A DNA stretch of 64,000 nt, taken from NCBI GenBank assembly GCA_016704445.1, contig JADJAE010000047.1, forward strand, positions 35,352-99,351. Direction: 5' to 3'. The stretch is from Deltaproteobacteria bacterium. GTDB lineage: Bacteria; Myxococcota_A; Polyangia; Polyangiales; Ga0077539. Under the pieces are notes generated by a model. It was not told the origin of the DNA and did no database searches. It was given only the letters and a program-made list of their open reading frames with translations. Below are positions 1 to 8,057 of this stretch, in pieces (position 1 is the first letter of the stretch; each line of letters begins with the position of its first letter). Position numbers and translations under genes: made by a program.

Positions 1-1617
1 GAGCGGAGCGATCGCGGCGAAGCGGTCGGGGTGATGGAAGGCCACCCCCGCCGCCCCGATGCCGCCCATGGAGAGCCCGGTCAGGTAGATGCGGTCGGGG
101 TCGATCGCGTAGCCAGCGGCGACGGCGTCGATCGCGGCCATGACGTCCACCTCGCCCTGCTGCCGGTAGCCCGAGTCGCCGTATCCGTAGGGCGCCAGCA
201 GCATCGCGCCGGTGTCCGGCATCGGCGGGAGGTGCCGCTCGGCGCGCGTGCGGTCCTCGCTCTCGTCGTAGTGGCCGACGAGCACCGGGAGCATCCGGTG
301 GGCGCTGCCATGGAGGCCGTGAAGCCCGACCACGAGGGCGATGCGCTCGGAGGCGCGGTAGCGCGGAGGGACGTAGAGGGAGAACTCCTGGAGGGTTCCG
401 TCGAGGGGGGAGCGCCAGGCGCGGCGCAGCGCTCCGGTGCGGCCGACGTAGGGGTCGCGGCCCTCGCGCACCGGGCCCAGCAGCGAGCCCAGCGTCGCGG
501 CCTCCTCGCGGAGGTGGGCGAGGTCGGGGTCGCCCGCGGAGACCAGGCGAGCGAGCCGCTGCGCCGTGGCCTCGACGGAGAAGACCGCGCCGGCCGGGAG
601 CGCCGCGGTCTCGCGCACCGCCGGCAGCGGCCACGGGGAGGGCAGCGCGCCGTACGAGGGGTCGAGCGGGGAGAGCACGGCGTGGGCGTCGAGCAGGGCC
701 GAGCGCACCGCGGGGTCGACGAAGACGCGGGCCGTGCGGACGGCGTTGCCCACGCGCAGCGACACCACGCGAGAGCCCGCGGGGGGGAGCATGATCGCGG
801 CGTCGAGGGGCTCCGCCGAGGGGCGGGCGAGGGAGAGCGTCGCGTCGACCGGGGCGACGTCCGGGGCGCTCAGCGAGAGGGCGCGGCTGCGCGCCGCGGG
901 CACGGCGGTGCCGCCCGGGAAGGAGACGGTCACGTCGACGCGCGTGCCGTCGGCGGTTGGGGTGCGCGCGAAGGTGGCGCGGAGGCTGCGCTCGGCGAGG
1001 GCCTCGCAGGCGGGCTCGTCGACCGAGGGGAGCGAGAGGGCGACCGTCGGGTCGGGGCGGAAGTCAGGCCCCGTGAGGCGGACGAAGAGGTCGAGGTCGG
1101 AGCGAGAGACGACCGTGAAGGCCAGCGTGTGGGCGCCCGGCGAGAGCGGCACGCGGACCATGTCGTCGTCCTCGCGCGACCGCCTCGGCAGCGCGCGGCG
1201 GTACACCTCGCGGCCGTCGACGTGCACGGCGACGGCGTCGTCGCTCCCGACGAAGAGCCAGCGATCGCCCGCGGTGGAGACCTCCGCGCGGATGGACGCG
1301 TGCGCCGAGCGAGGCCCCCGGCCGCCGACGACGCGACCGAGGTCGAGGGAGGCGTCCGCGCTCGACGCGCTACGCCAGCCCGGGGCGTCGAGGGAGGGGA
1401 TCGTCGCCACCGCGCGGTCGAGGGCGAGGCCCAGCGAGGCGCGGAGCGTCGGTCGGGCGGCGATGGGCCCGACGCGCACGCCGCCGCGCACCAGGAAGGT
1501 CGAGAGCGCCCCGTCGGCGCCCGGCACCACGCGGCACTGCGCGAAGCTCGACGATGGGAGGCCCAGGGTCGCGGCCGCGAGGGAGGTGAGGATTCCGGGC
1601 CGCGCGTAGCGGATCAT
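1..1617 (-). CDS. Secreted alpha/beta hydrolase (esterase), 3' end outside window
   Basis: The reading frame is open from an ATG at 1617 to the window edge, giving 539 residues without a stop. The N-terminus is a signal peptide (MIRYARPGILTSLAAATLGL, then a small-residue stretch ending Ser-Phe-Ala). The middle is a beta-rich region of unknown fold. The C-terminal part looks like a PHB-depolymerase/feruloyl-esterase type hydrolase: an oxyanion-hole-like VVGLHGLHG segment and a nucleophile elbow GLSMGG at about residues 513-518, with Ser as the probable nucleophile. The acid and His of the triad would lie beyond the window. The substrate cannot be told. It is divergent from the Cys-rich lipoprotein gene, with about 150 bp between their starts. 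Confidence 0.8.
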   Translation of the reverse strand, partial: MIRYARPGILTSLAAATLGLPSSSFAQCRVVPGADGALSTFLVRGGVRVGPIAARPTLRASLGLALDRAVATIPSLDAPGWRSASSADASLDLGRVVGGRGPRSAHASIRAEVSTAGDRWLFVGSDDAVAVHVDGREVYRRALPRRSREDDDMVRVPLSPGAHTLAFTVVSRSDLDLFVRLTGPDFRPDPTVALSLPSVDEPACEALAERSLRATFARTPTADGTRVDVTVSFPGGTAVPAARSRALSLSAPDVAPVDATLSLARPSAEPLDAAIMLPPAGSRVVSLRVGNAVRTARVFVDPAVRSALLDAHAVLSPLDPSYGALPSPWPLPAVRETAALPAGAVFSVEATAQRLARLVSAGDPDLAHLREEAATLGSLLGPVREGRDPYVGRTGALRRAWRSPLDGTLQEFSLYVPPRYRASERIALVVGLHGLHGSAHRMLPVLVGHYDESEDRTRAERHLPPMPDTGAMLLAPYGYGDSGYRQQGEVDVMAAIDAVAAGYAIDPDRIYLTGLSMGGIGAAGVAFHHPDRFAAIAPL

Positions 1618-1765
1618 GTTCAGCAGAGGGCCAGCCACAGCCTCGCTTTACCCTTCCCAGGGGATTGGCGCATAGTCCCATCCGCCCGGTGCGGGAGTCG
1701 CGATGATCGCCGCTGATCGTCGCTCCGAACGCGCCATCCATCAGCTCCCAGCAGGAGGGGAGTCC

Positions 1766-4156
1766 ATGCGCCATCTACGGATCGCCAGTCTCGGTTGTGT
1801 GCTCGTCGCCCTCACGGTGATCGGCTGTGGTCGCTCAGAGCTCGACGGGGACTACGACCCGGACTCGGCCTTCCGACCGGACGTCCCGGCGGTCGATGCA
1901 CCGGCCGTCGACGTTCCGGACGGTGGTCCGCTGCCCGACGGCGACCAGCCCGACGTGCCCTTCAACGACGTCCCTGACCTCGATGTTCCCGAGTTCGACG
2001 TCCCCGAGTTCGACGTCCCCGGCTTCGACGTCCCCGGCTTCGACGTGCCGTCGATCGACATCCCCGGCTTCGACGTGCCGCCGATCGACATCCCGATGAC
2101 CTGCAGCGCGCCGCTCTCGCTCTGCAACGGGCGCTGCCTCGACCTCCTCGCGGACCCCAACAACTGCGGCTCCTGCGGCCGTAGCTGCGGCGGCGGGCGC
2201 TGCGCCATGGGCATGTGCCTCCCGACCTGCCCGATGCCCTTCACCGACTGCGCGGGCGCCTGCGTCAACCTCACCGAAGACCGCTTCAACTGCGGCGGCT
2301 GCGGCATCGCCTGCTCCTCCAGCGACAGCTGCATCGGCGGCGCGTGCCGGGCCGTCTGCCCGCCGGGCCAGACCCTCTGCGGCCGCACCTGCGTCGACAT
2401 CCGCAGCGACCGCGCCAACTGCGGCGGCTGCGGCGTCGCCTGCCGCGCGGACTCGGTCTGCACCTCGGGCACCTGCTCGTCGCTCTGCGACGAGGGGCAG
2501 CTCAACTGCTCGGGCCGCTGCGTCAACCCGCAGAACGACACCGCCAACTGCGGCGGCTGCGGCGTGGCGTGCACCGCGGGCTCGACCTGCGTCGCGGGCC
2601 GCTGCCAGACCTCGTGCCCCGCGCCCAACGTCCTCTGCGGCGACCGCTGCGTGAACCTCCAGAACGACCCCAGCGCCTGCGGCCGCTGCGGCAACGTCTG
2701 CCCGGCGGGCGCGGCCTGCGGCCTCGGCACCTGCACGCTCACCTGCCCGACGCCGCTCGCGCGCTGCGGCGGCACCTGCGTCATCCCCCTCAACGACCCG
2801 AACAACTGCGGCTCCTGCGGCAACGTCTGCCCGGCCGGGACGCTCTGCTCCTTCGGGAGCTGCCAGGCGCGCTGCAACGCGCCGCTCGTCCAGTGCAACG
2901 GCGGCTGCACCGACTACCGCATCGACCCGTCCAACTGCGGCTCGTGCGGCAACCGCTGCGGGTCGGGCCAGATCTGCCTCCTCGGCCGCTGCGGGTCCCC
3001 TCCGGGCTGCATGCCCCCGCGCACCATCTGCAGCACGGGCTGCACCGACATCATCAACGACCCGCGCAACTGCGGCGCCTGCGGGCGTCGCTGCGCCGCC
3101 GGTGAGATGTGCGCCGGAGGCACCTGCATGGGCACCGCCTGCGCGGCGCCGCAGATCTCCTGCAACGGCACCTGCGTCAACCCGACCAACGACGCGAGCA
3201 ACTGCGGGCGCTGCGGCAACGCCTGCCCGACGGGCTCGACCTGCGTCGCCGGGGCCTGCACCACGCGCTGCATGGCGCCGCAGCTCGAGTGCGGATCCGG
3301 CTGCACCGACCCGCTGACCGACCCGTCCAACTGCGGCGGCTGCGGCAACGCCTGCGCGGGCAGCGCGGTGTGCATCAACGGCGTGTGCGGCTCGCCCTGC
3401 CCGCCGCCCCGCTCGACCTGCTCGGGCCGGTGCGTCGACACCCAGAGCGATCCCAACAACTGCGGCCGGTGCGGCAACGCGTGCGCCATGGGCGCGACCT
3501 GCACCGCCGGCGTCTGCCAGGCGGTGATGACCTGCACCGCGCCGCGCACCTCGTGCGGGACCAACTGCGTCGACCTGCAGACCGACCCGCGCAACTGCGG
3601 CGGCTGCGGCACCGCCTGCCCGGCGGGCACCCCCTGCGTGGGCGGCCGCTGCGCCTGCCCGGGCTCGACGGTGCTCTGCAGCGGGTTCTGCGTGGACATC
3701 AACAGCTCGCCGCTCGACTGCGGCGGCTGCGGCAACGCGTGCCCCGCCACGCAGGCCTGCGTGGGCGGCCGGTGCGCCTGCTCGGCGCCGCTCTCGAGCT
3801 GCGGCGGCCGGTGCATCAACACCAACAACGACCCGACCAACTGCGGCTCCTGCGGCACCGCCTGCCCGGCGACCTTCGCCTGCCGCGGCGGCGCCTGCGC
3901 CTGCAACGCCCCGCTCTCGGCGTGCGGCGGCCGGTGCATCAACACCAACAACGACGCGGCCAACTGCGGCGCCTGCGGCAACGCGTGCCCCGCCACGCAG
4001 GGCTGCATCGGCGGCCGGTGCAGCTGCCCCCCGCAGAACTCCCTCTGCGGCGGCCGGTGCACCAACACCAACTTCGATCCCAACAACTGCGGCCGCTGCA
4101 ACGTCCGCTGCGGCGCCCGGCAGTTCTGCGTGTTCGGGGCCTGCCGGGGCCTCTGA
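1766..4156 (+). CDS. Cys-rich repeat lipoprotein (16 tandem repeats)
   Basis: A 796-residue predicted lipoprotein. The ATG is preceded by AGGAGGGG at good spacing. The signal peptide ends in a lipobox V-I-G-C (Cys21). Residues about 30-112 are an Asp/Val/Pro/Phe-rich spacer with repeated units such as FDVPGFDVP and IDIP. From about residue 113 to the end there are 16 tandem repeats of about 42 residues, each with about eight Cys in a pattern like C-x6-C-x3-C-x10-NCGxCGxxC-x5-C-x4-C. The Cys would form disulfides outside the cytoplasm. Such Cys-rich lipoproteins are common in Myxococcota; their function is not known. There is no catalytic domain. Confidence 0.88.
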   Translation: MRHLRIASLGCVLVALTVIGCGRSELDGDYDPDSAFRPDVPAVDAPAVDVPDGGPLPDGDQPDVPFNDVPDLDVPEFDVPEFDVPGFDVPGFDVPSIDIPGFDVPPIDIPMTCSAPLSLCNGRCLDLLADPNNCGSCGRSCGGGRCAMGMCLPTCPMPFTDCAGACVNLTEDRFNCGGCGIACSSSDSCIGGACRAVCPPGQTLCGRTCVDIRSDRANCGGCGVACRADSVCTSGTCSSLCDEGQLNCSGRCVNPQNDTANCGGCGVACTAGSTCVAGRCQTSCPAPNVLCGDRCVNLQNDPSACGRCGNVCPAGAACGLGTCTLTCPTPLARCGGTCVIPLNDPNNCGSCGNVCPAGTLCSFGSCQARCNAPLVQCNGGCTDYRIDPSNCGSCGNRCGSGQICLLGRCGSPPGCMPPRTICSTGCTDIINDPRNCGACGRRCAAGEMCAGGTCMGTACAAPQISCNGTCVNPTNDASNCGRCGNACPTGSTCVAGACTTRCMAPQLECGSGCTDPLTDPSNCGGCGNACAGSAVCINGVCGSPCPPPRSTCSGRCVDTQSDPNNCGRCGNACAMGATCTAGVCQAVMTCTAPRTSCGTNCVDLQTDPRNCGGCGTACPAGTPCVGGRCACPGSTVLCSGFCVDINSSPLDCGGCGNACPATQACVGGRCACSAPLSSCGGRCINTNNDPTNCGSCGTACPATFACRGGACACNAPLSACGGRCINTNNDAANCGACGNACPATQGCIGGRCSCPPQNSLCGGRCTNTNFDPNNCGRCNVRCGARQFCVFGACRGL
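2102..4153 (+). repeat. Tandem array of 16 Cys-rich protein repeats
   Basis: The DNA encodes sixteen imperfect units of about 125-130 bp. The most conserved core encodes Asn-Cys-Gly-(Gly/Ser/Arg/Ala)-Cys-Gly. The last four units (from about 3770) resemble one another most, with INTNND cores, which suggests recent internal duplication. These are protein-coding repeats, not a CRISPR array. Confidence 0.85.
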
Positions 4157-4162
4157 TCGGCG

Positions 4163-5095
4163 ATGGGTCCGCGCCGACGACGCGCGCGGATCAGCGCCCC
4201 GACGCTCGTCGCCCTCGCGATGGGCGTCGGTCTGATCGTCCTCTCCCGCCTCCTCGCCAGCGCCCAAACCCCGCCCCGCCCCGGCTCGCTTCGCACCGTC
4301 CTCTGGGACTTCCCCCAGACGCCGGTGGGCCCGATGCGCGCCGTCGTGATGCTGCCCCCTGGCGCCCCGCAGGGGGCCCGGCTCCCGCTGCTCCTCGCCC
4401 TCCACGGCTGGGGCGAGACGCTGCGAGGCGTCGAGCGAGGGGCCTTCGGCTGGTCGCGCGACTACGAGCTGGGCGCCTCCGACCGTGAGCTCCGCATGCG
4501 CTCGCTGCGCCGCGAGGCCTTCCTCGGGCACGTCGACGACGGCCGCTTCCAGCAGCTTCGTCGCGACCTCGCGGCGCGCCCCTACCGAGGGATGGTGGTC
4601 GTCGCGCCCTTCACCCCGGACGTCCTCGGCGCCGACGCGGGGACGCTACAGTCCGGCTTCGACCGCTGGGTGGTCGAGACCCTCGTGCCACGCGCCCGCC
4701 GGGAGCTCCCGGTGCTCGCCGACCGCGCCGCCACCGGCATCGACGGCGTCTCGCTCGGCGGCCTCCACTCCCTGGAGATCGGACTCGCTCACCCGGAGGT
4801 GTTCGGCGTCGTGGGGGCGCTTCAGCCCGCGGTGCGCGGCCGCATCGACCGGGTGCTCTCCCGCTACGTCCCCTCTCCGTCGCGTCCGCCGCAGCGGGTG
4901 CGCCTGGTGACCTCCCGAGGCGACGTGTACCGCCGCGACGTCTCGGCCCTCGACGCGGCCATGCGGGCTCGCGGCATCGCCCATGACCTGCGCGTCGTCG
5001 CCGGTCCGCACGACTACGTCTTCAACCGGGGACCAGGCGGGGTCGAGATGCTGCTCTTTCACGACCGCGCGCTGCGGGGCCTGCCCGCCGAGTAG
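4163..5095 (+). CDS. Membrane-anchored or secreted alpha/beta hydrolase
   Basis: A 310-residue protein starting 6 bp after the preceding stop, so probably in one transcript with it. Residues about 11-34 are a hydrophobic segment after five Arg, acting as signal or anchor. It has an LLALHGWG oxyanion-hole motif near residue 78 and a nucleophile elbow G-V-S-L-G-G near residues 196-201, followed by HPEVFGVVGALQPAV, typical of esterase-D-like and putative-esterase families. A late conserved GPHDYVFNRG segment probably supplies the catalytic His. The substrate is unknown. It is the second hydrolase in the first 5 kb, but it is not a close copy of the first. Confidence 0.82.
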   Translation: MGPRRRRARISAPTLVALAMGVGLIVLSRLLASAQTPPRPGSLRTVLWDFPQTPVGPMRAVVMLPPGAPQGARLPLLLALHGWGETLRGVERGAFGWSRDYELGASDRELRMRSLRREAFLGHVDDGRFQQLRRDLAARPYRGMVVVAPFTPDVLGADAGTLQSGFDRWVVETLVPRARRELPVLADRAATGIDGVSLGGLHSLEIGLAHPEVFGVVGALQPAVRGRIDRVLSRYVPSPSRPPQRVRLVTSRGDVYRRDVSALDAAMRARGIAHDLRVVAGPHDYVFNRGPGGVEMLLFHDRALRGLPAE

Positions 5096-5107
5096 CGCGT
5101 CGAAGGC

Positions 5108-5356
5108 CTACCGCGCGGGCCGCCCCTTCAGCCACGCGCGGGCCCGCTCGGCCCCGATCGCCACGCCGAGCTCGCGCTCGTGAAGGGCGAGCGTGTCGAT
5201 GAGCGCCGAGGGAGGCGTCGGGAGCGACCGCAGCGCCTGCCGCGCGTCATGCACCGCGCCCAGCGCCGAGAAGGCCGACTCCTCGTCGAGGCGGAGCTCG
5301 ACCGTCGGCGCCACGAGGACGCTCACGCGCAGGAGCGGACGGCGCGGTCGGTCCAT
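5108..5356 (-). CDS. Small hypothetical protein
   Basis: An 82-residue protein of unknown function. The start ATG at 5356 is preceded by GGAG four bases upstream, which favours it over an upstream in-frame ATG. It has no signal peptide, membrane segment or recognised motif; the second half (residues about 20-82) looks helical and is rich in Ala, Leu, Arg and Glu. It is convergent with the hydrolase gene and only 12 bp from its stop. Confidence 0.5.
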   Translation of the reverse strand: MDRPRRPLLRVSVLVAPTVELRLDEESAFSALGAVHDARQALRSLPTPPSALIDTLALHERELGVAIGAERARAWLKGRPAR

Positions 5357-5433
5357 AGATCTCCGTTGATGACCCATCGGGCGATGGCTGCGCAAGTGTC
5401 CAGTGACCGACAGGCGGTGTCGACTGACCTGCG

Positions 5434-7301
5434 ATGGTGCATAGAAGATCCACCGTGCTTCGACGTATCCCGCTCGCCGCGTTGTTGATCCTCGGGTGCT
5501 CCTCCTCGCCGACCGCGACGCCTGACGCCGCCGTCACGCCGATGGACGCTCTCGCGGACGTCACCCACGAGGCCCACGACGCCGGCGTCGACGCCCCGCG
5601 GATCCCCCGCTCCTCCGACCGCTGCCCCGACGGAGGCGCGCTTCCCTACCCCGAGGTCCCGGAGATCTCCTTCGAGACCCCGCTCCCCGACCTCACGCTC
5701 CCCACCTCCGACGGGCCGCTCCGCCTCGGCCGCTACTACACCCCCTGCGCCGCGGAGCCACGGCTGCTGGTGGTGCGTCTGATGGCGGCCTGGTCGGGGC
5801 CCTCGCAGCACCACGCGGCGCACACCCGCCGGCTGCTGGAACTCCCCGAGGCGTCGCGCCTCGACGTCGTCGACGTGCTGGTGAGCGCCGCCGACAACCA
5901 GCCCCCGGACGACCGCGACCTCGCCGACTGGCGCGCCCGCTACGACGCCCCTCCGACCGCGCTCGCCCGATCCGACGCCCCGACGTGGCGCGCGCTCTCC
6001 ATCGGCCCGCAGCACCTGCCCCTGCTGCTGCTCGTCGACCCTCGGACCATGGGCTACCTGAAGTTCTTCGACGCGCCCGACACCCACGACCTGCCCTACG
6101 AGGTCGCCGACGCGCTCGCTCGTCTCGACCGACGCGCCCGACCGACGCGCCCCGCCCCCGCGCGCTACGACGACCGCCTCCCGCTCGACGCGTGGGAGAT
6201 GGTCCAGGCGATGGCGCCTCTCGCCCGACCGCCCGCCGACCCCACCAACGCCTTCGCCGACGACCCCCGCGCCGCCGCCCTCGGCCGCGCGCTCTTCTTC
6301 GACCCACGCCTGTCGGCCAGCGGCGAGGTCGCCTGCGCCCGCTGCCACGACCCCGCCATGGGCCTCGCGGACGGCAACGCCCGAAGCACCGGCGTGGCCC
6401 TCGGCGACCGCAACGCGCCCAGCGTCCTCGCGGCCTCCGGGCAGCGCTGGCAGTTCTGGGACGGGCGCGCCGACTCGGCCTGGATGCAGGCCCTCGGCCC
6501 CTTCGAGAACCCCCGGGAGATGGGCTTCACCCGCCTCGGGGTCGCCCAGGCGATCGCCCAGCGCTACGCCACCGAATACACCGCGGTGTATGGCGCCCTC
6601 CCGCCGCTCGAAGACCGGGCGCGCTTCCCCGCCGCGGGCATGCCGGGGCAGCCCCCTGGGAGGCCATGAGCGCCGACGACCGCCGGGCCGTCGATCGGAT
6701 CTTTACCAACGTGGGTAAGTCCATCGCCGCCTTCGAGCGCACCGTGACCCAGGGCGAGTCGCCCTTCGACCGCTACGCCCGCGGCGAGATCGGCGCCCTC
6801 CCCGTCGCCGCGCGCGACGGCCTGGGGATCTACTTCGAGTCCGGCTGCGCGCAGTGCCACCACGGCCCTTCGCTCTCCGACGACAGCTTCCACAACATCC
6901 ACTTCGACAGCGGGCGCATCGACCTGCAGCCCGACCTCGGGCGCTTCGAGGGCGTCGACGCGCTGCGCGGCAGCCCCTTCCGCGCCGACGGGGTCTTCAG
7001 CGACTCGCCCTCGACCGGCGCCCACCTCCGGCGGCTCACTCCGGTGGAGTCGATGCGGGGGCAGTTTCATACGCCCTCGCTGCGCAACGTCTCGCGCACC
7101 GGCCCGTGGGGCCACGGCGGCACCTTCAACAACCTCCGCGAGCTCATCACCCACTACGCCGAGGGGCGAGACCGCCGCGGTGACCTCCGCACCACCGGCG
7201 AGCTCGACCCCGCGATCGGACCCTTCCACCGCGTGGAGTCGACCATCACCTCGCTGATGGCGCTGCTCCAGGCCTTCGCCGCGCCGCCGGTGGTGCCGTA
7301 G
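5434..7301 (+). CDS. Redoxin-MauG dihaem peroxidase fusion lipoprotein (one frameshift)
   Basis: Reconstructed as about 622 residues across one frameshift near 6650. There, adding one C to CCCCC restores a typical PWEAMS segment, so a sequencing deletion is likely. The lipobox is I-L-G-C (Cys22), followed by an Asp/Ala/Pro spacer. Residues about 80-215 resemble a thioredoxin/TlpA-like domain (PDLTLPTSDG, LRLGRYYTPC, then VVRLMAAWSG) but lack a CxxC. The C-terminal half is a cytochrome c peroxidase/MauG domain with two haem c sites, CARCH (about residue 301) and CAQCH (about 471), plus the family motif WGHGG near 7108-7122. The probable role is periplasmic peroxide reduction or oxidation of a partner. 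The redoxin module fused ahead of MauG is unusual. Confidence 0.8.
6576..6591. repeat. Perfect 16-bp palindrome inside the MauG gene
   Basis: The sequence ATACACCGCGGTGTAT is identical to its reverse complement. It has the same 5-6-5 layout as the TACC-N6-GGTA dyads of this window and lies 127 bp before the first of them, but the half-sites differ (ATACA/TGTAT). Confidence 0.35.
6703..6718. repeat. Intragenic dyad TTACC-N6-GGTAA, site 1
   Basis: A perfect match, in the MauG coding region. It is read as TTT-ACC-AAC-GTG-GGT-AAG; TTT and GGT are unusual codons in this G+C-rich setting. See the finding on the dyad family. Confidence 0.6.
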
Positions 7302-7305
7302 CGGG

Positions 7306-7992
7306 TCAGCGCACCGCGCGGCCGACCCGCACCGGCGTCGCGATCATCCACTCGTCGGGGGTGTGCACCCCGATCCAGCCGTAGGCGGTGCCCTCGCCGG
7401 TGGCCGGGTCGATCGAGATGAGCAGCGTGCCGTCGCCGAAGCCCGTGGGGCCGCCCTGCCGGTTGCGGGGGTCGTCCTGGTGGCCCACGGAGGTCGCGTC
7501 GGTGACCCGCACCAGCACGCCCCGCGCGGTCACCGTCGGGGGCTCGGCCACGAAGGCCACGTGGCCGGTGTTGTTGGAGCGAAACCACCGGGGCCGCGGC
7601 CAGGCCAGCACGTCGCCGGGCCGGGCGTCGGCGATGCGCGGCACCCTCAGCCAGCCGTTGCGGGGGCGGGCGGTGGGGGCGTCGCGGATGGCCCGCCAGA
7701 AGTCCACCGCGAGGGGACGGCCGCCGGGGAGCGCCGCCCGGGCGCGGGGAGCGGCGCGGCCGAGCACCCACGCGGCCATGGTGGAGCAGTCGAAGTGGTA
7801 GCGCCCGGAGCGGGGGTCGATGCGGGTCTGGTGGTCGTAGCGGGTGTCGCGCACCGAGGCGCGCAGCTCCTGGAGCACCGCGAGCACCCGTGGGCTGCCC
7901 GGCGGGGACACCTGGGCCTTACCGGGAACGGTAAACGCGACCGCGGCGAGGGCGGCGATCAGGGCCGTGCGGAGGGCGGGGGAGTTGCTCAT
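7306..7992 (-). CDS. Secreted NlpC/P60-like cysteine hydrolase
   Basis: A 228-residue protein. The start at 7992 is chosen because it begins a clear signal peptide (MSNSPALRTALIAALAAVAF, ending near GKAQ). The mature protein carries an F-D-C-S-T motif followed by W (probable catalytic Cys), a segment ADARPGDVLAWP and a G-H-V-A-F-V motif with the probable catalytic His. This order is that of NlpC/P60 and related amidase or endopeptidase folds that cut peptidoglycan peptides. The homology is motif-level only, so the substrate is uncertain. It is convergent with the MauG gene (4 bp apart) and divergent from the phosphatase/glycohydrolase fusion. Confidence 0.68.
   Translation of the reverse strand: MSNSPALRTALIAALAAVAFTVPGKAQVSPPGSPRVLAVLQELRASVRDTRYDHQTRIDPRSGRYHFDCSTMAAWVLGRAAPRARAALPGGRPLAVDFWRAIRDAPTARPRNGWLRVPRIADARPGDVLAWPRPRWFRSNNTGHVAFVAEPPTVTARGVLVRVTDATSVGHQDDPRNRQGGPTGFGDGTLLISIDPATGEGTAYGWIGVHTPDEWMIATPVRVGRAVR
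7919..7934. repeat. Intragenic dyad TTACC-N6-GGTAA, site 2
   Basis: A perfect match, lying in the signal-peptide region of the NlpC/P60-like gene. On the coding (minus) strand it reads TTT-ACC-GTT-CCC-GGT-AAG. Confidence 0.6.
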
Positions 7993-8057
7993 CGGTGGCT
8001 TATGGACGCCGCGGGAGCCCGAAGGTTTTCCGGCGTGACAACATCGCGTCAGCCAGC

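Noticed and set aside
2102..4153. Regular repeats as a possible CRISPR array
   Set aside because: The repeats are continuous coding sequence with conserved Cys codons, without unique spacers or cas genes.
1835..4531. Long open frame opposite the Cys-rich lipoprotein gene
   Set aside because: Its Arg/Ala/Gly-rich, repeat-mirroring translation has no family features; it is a by-product of G+C-rich codon bias.
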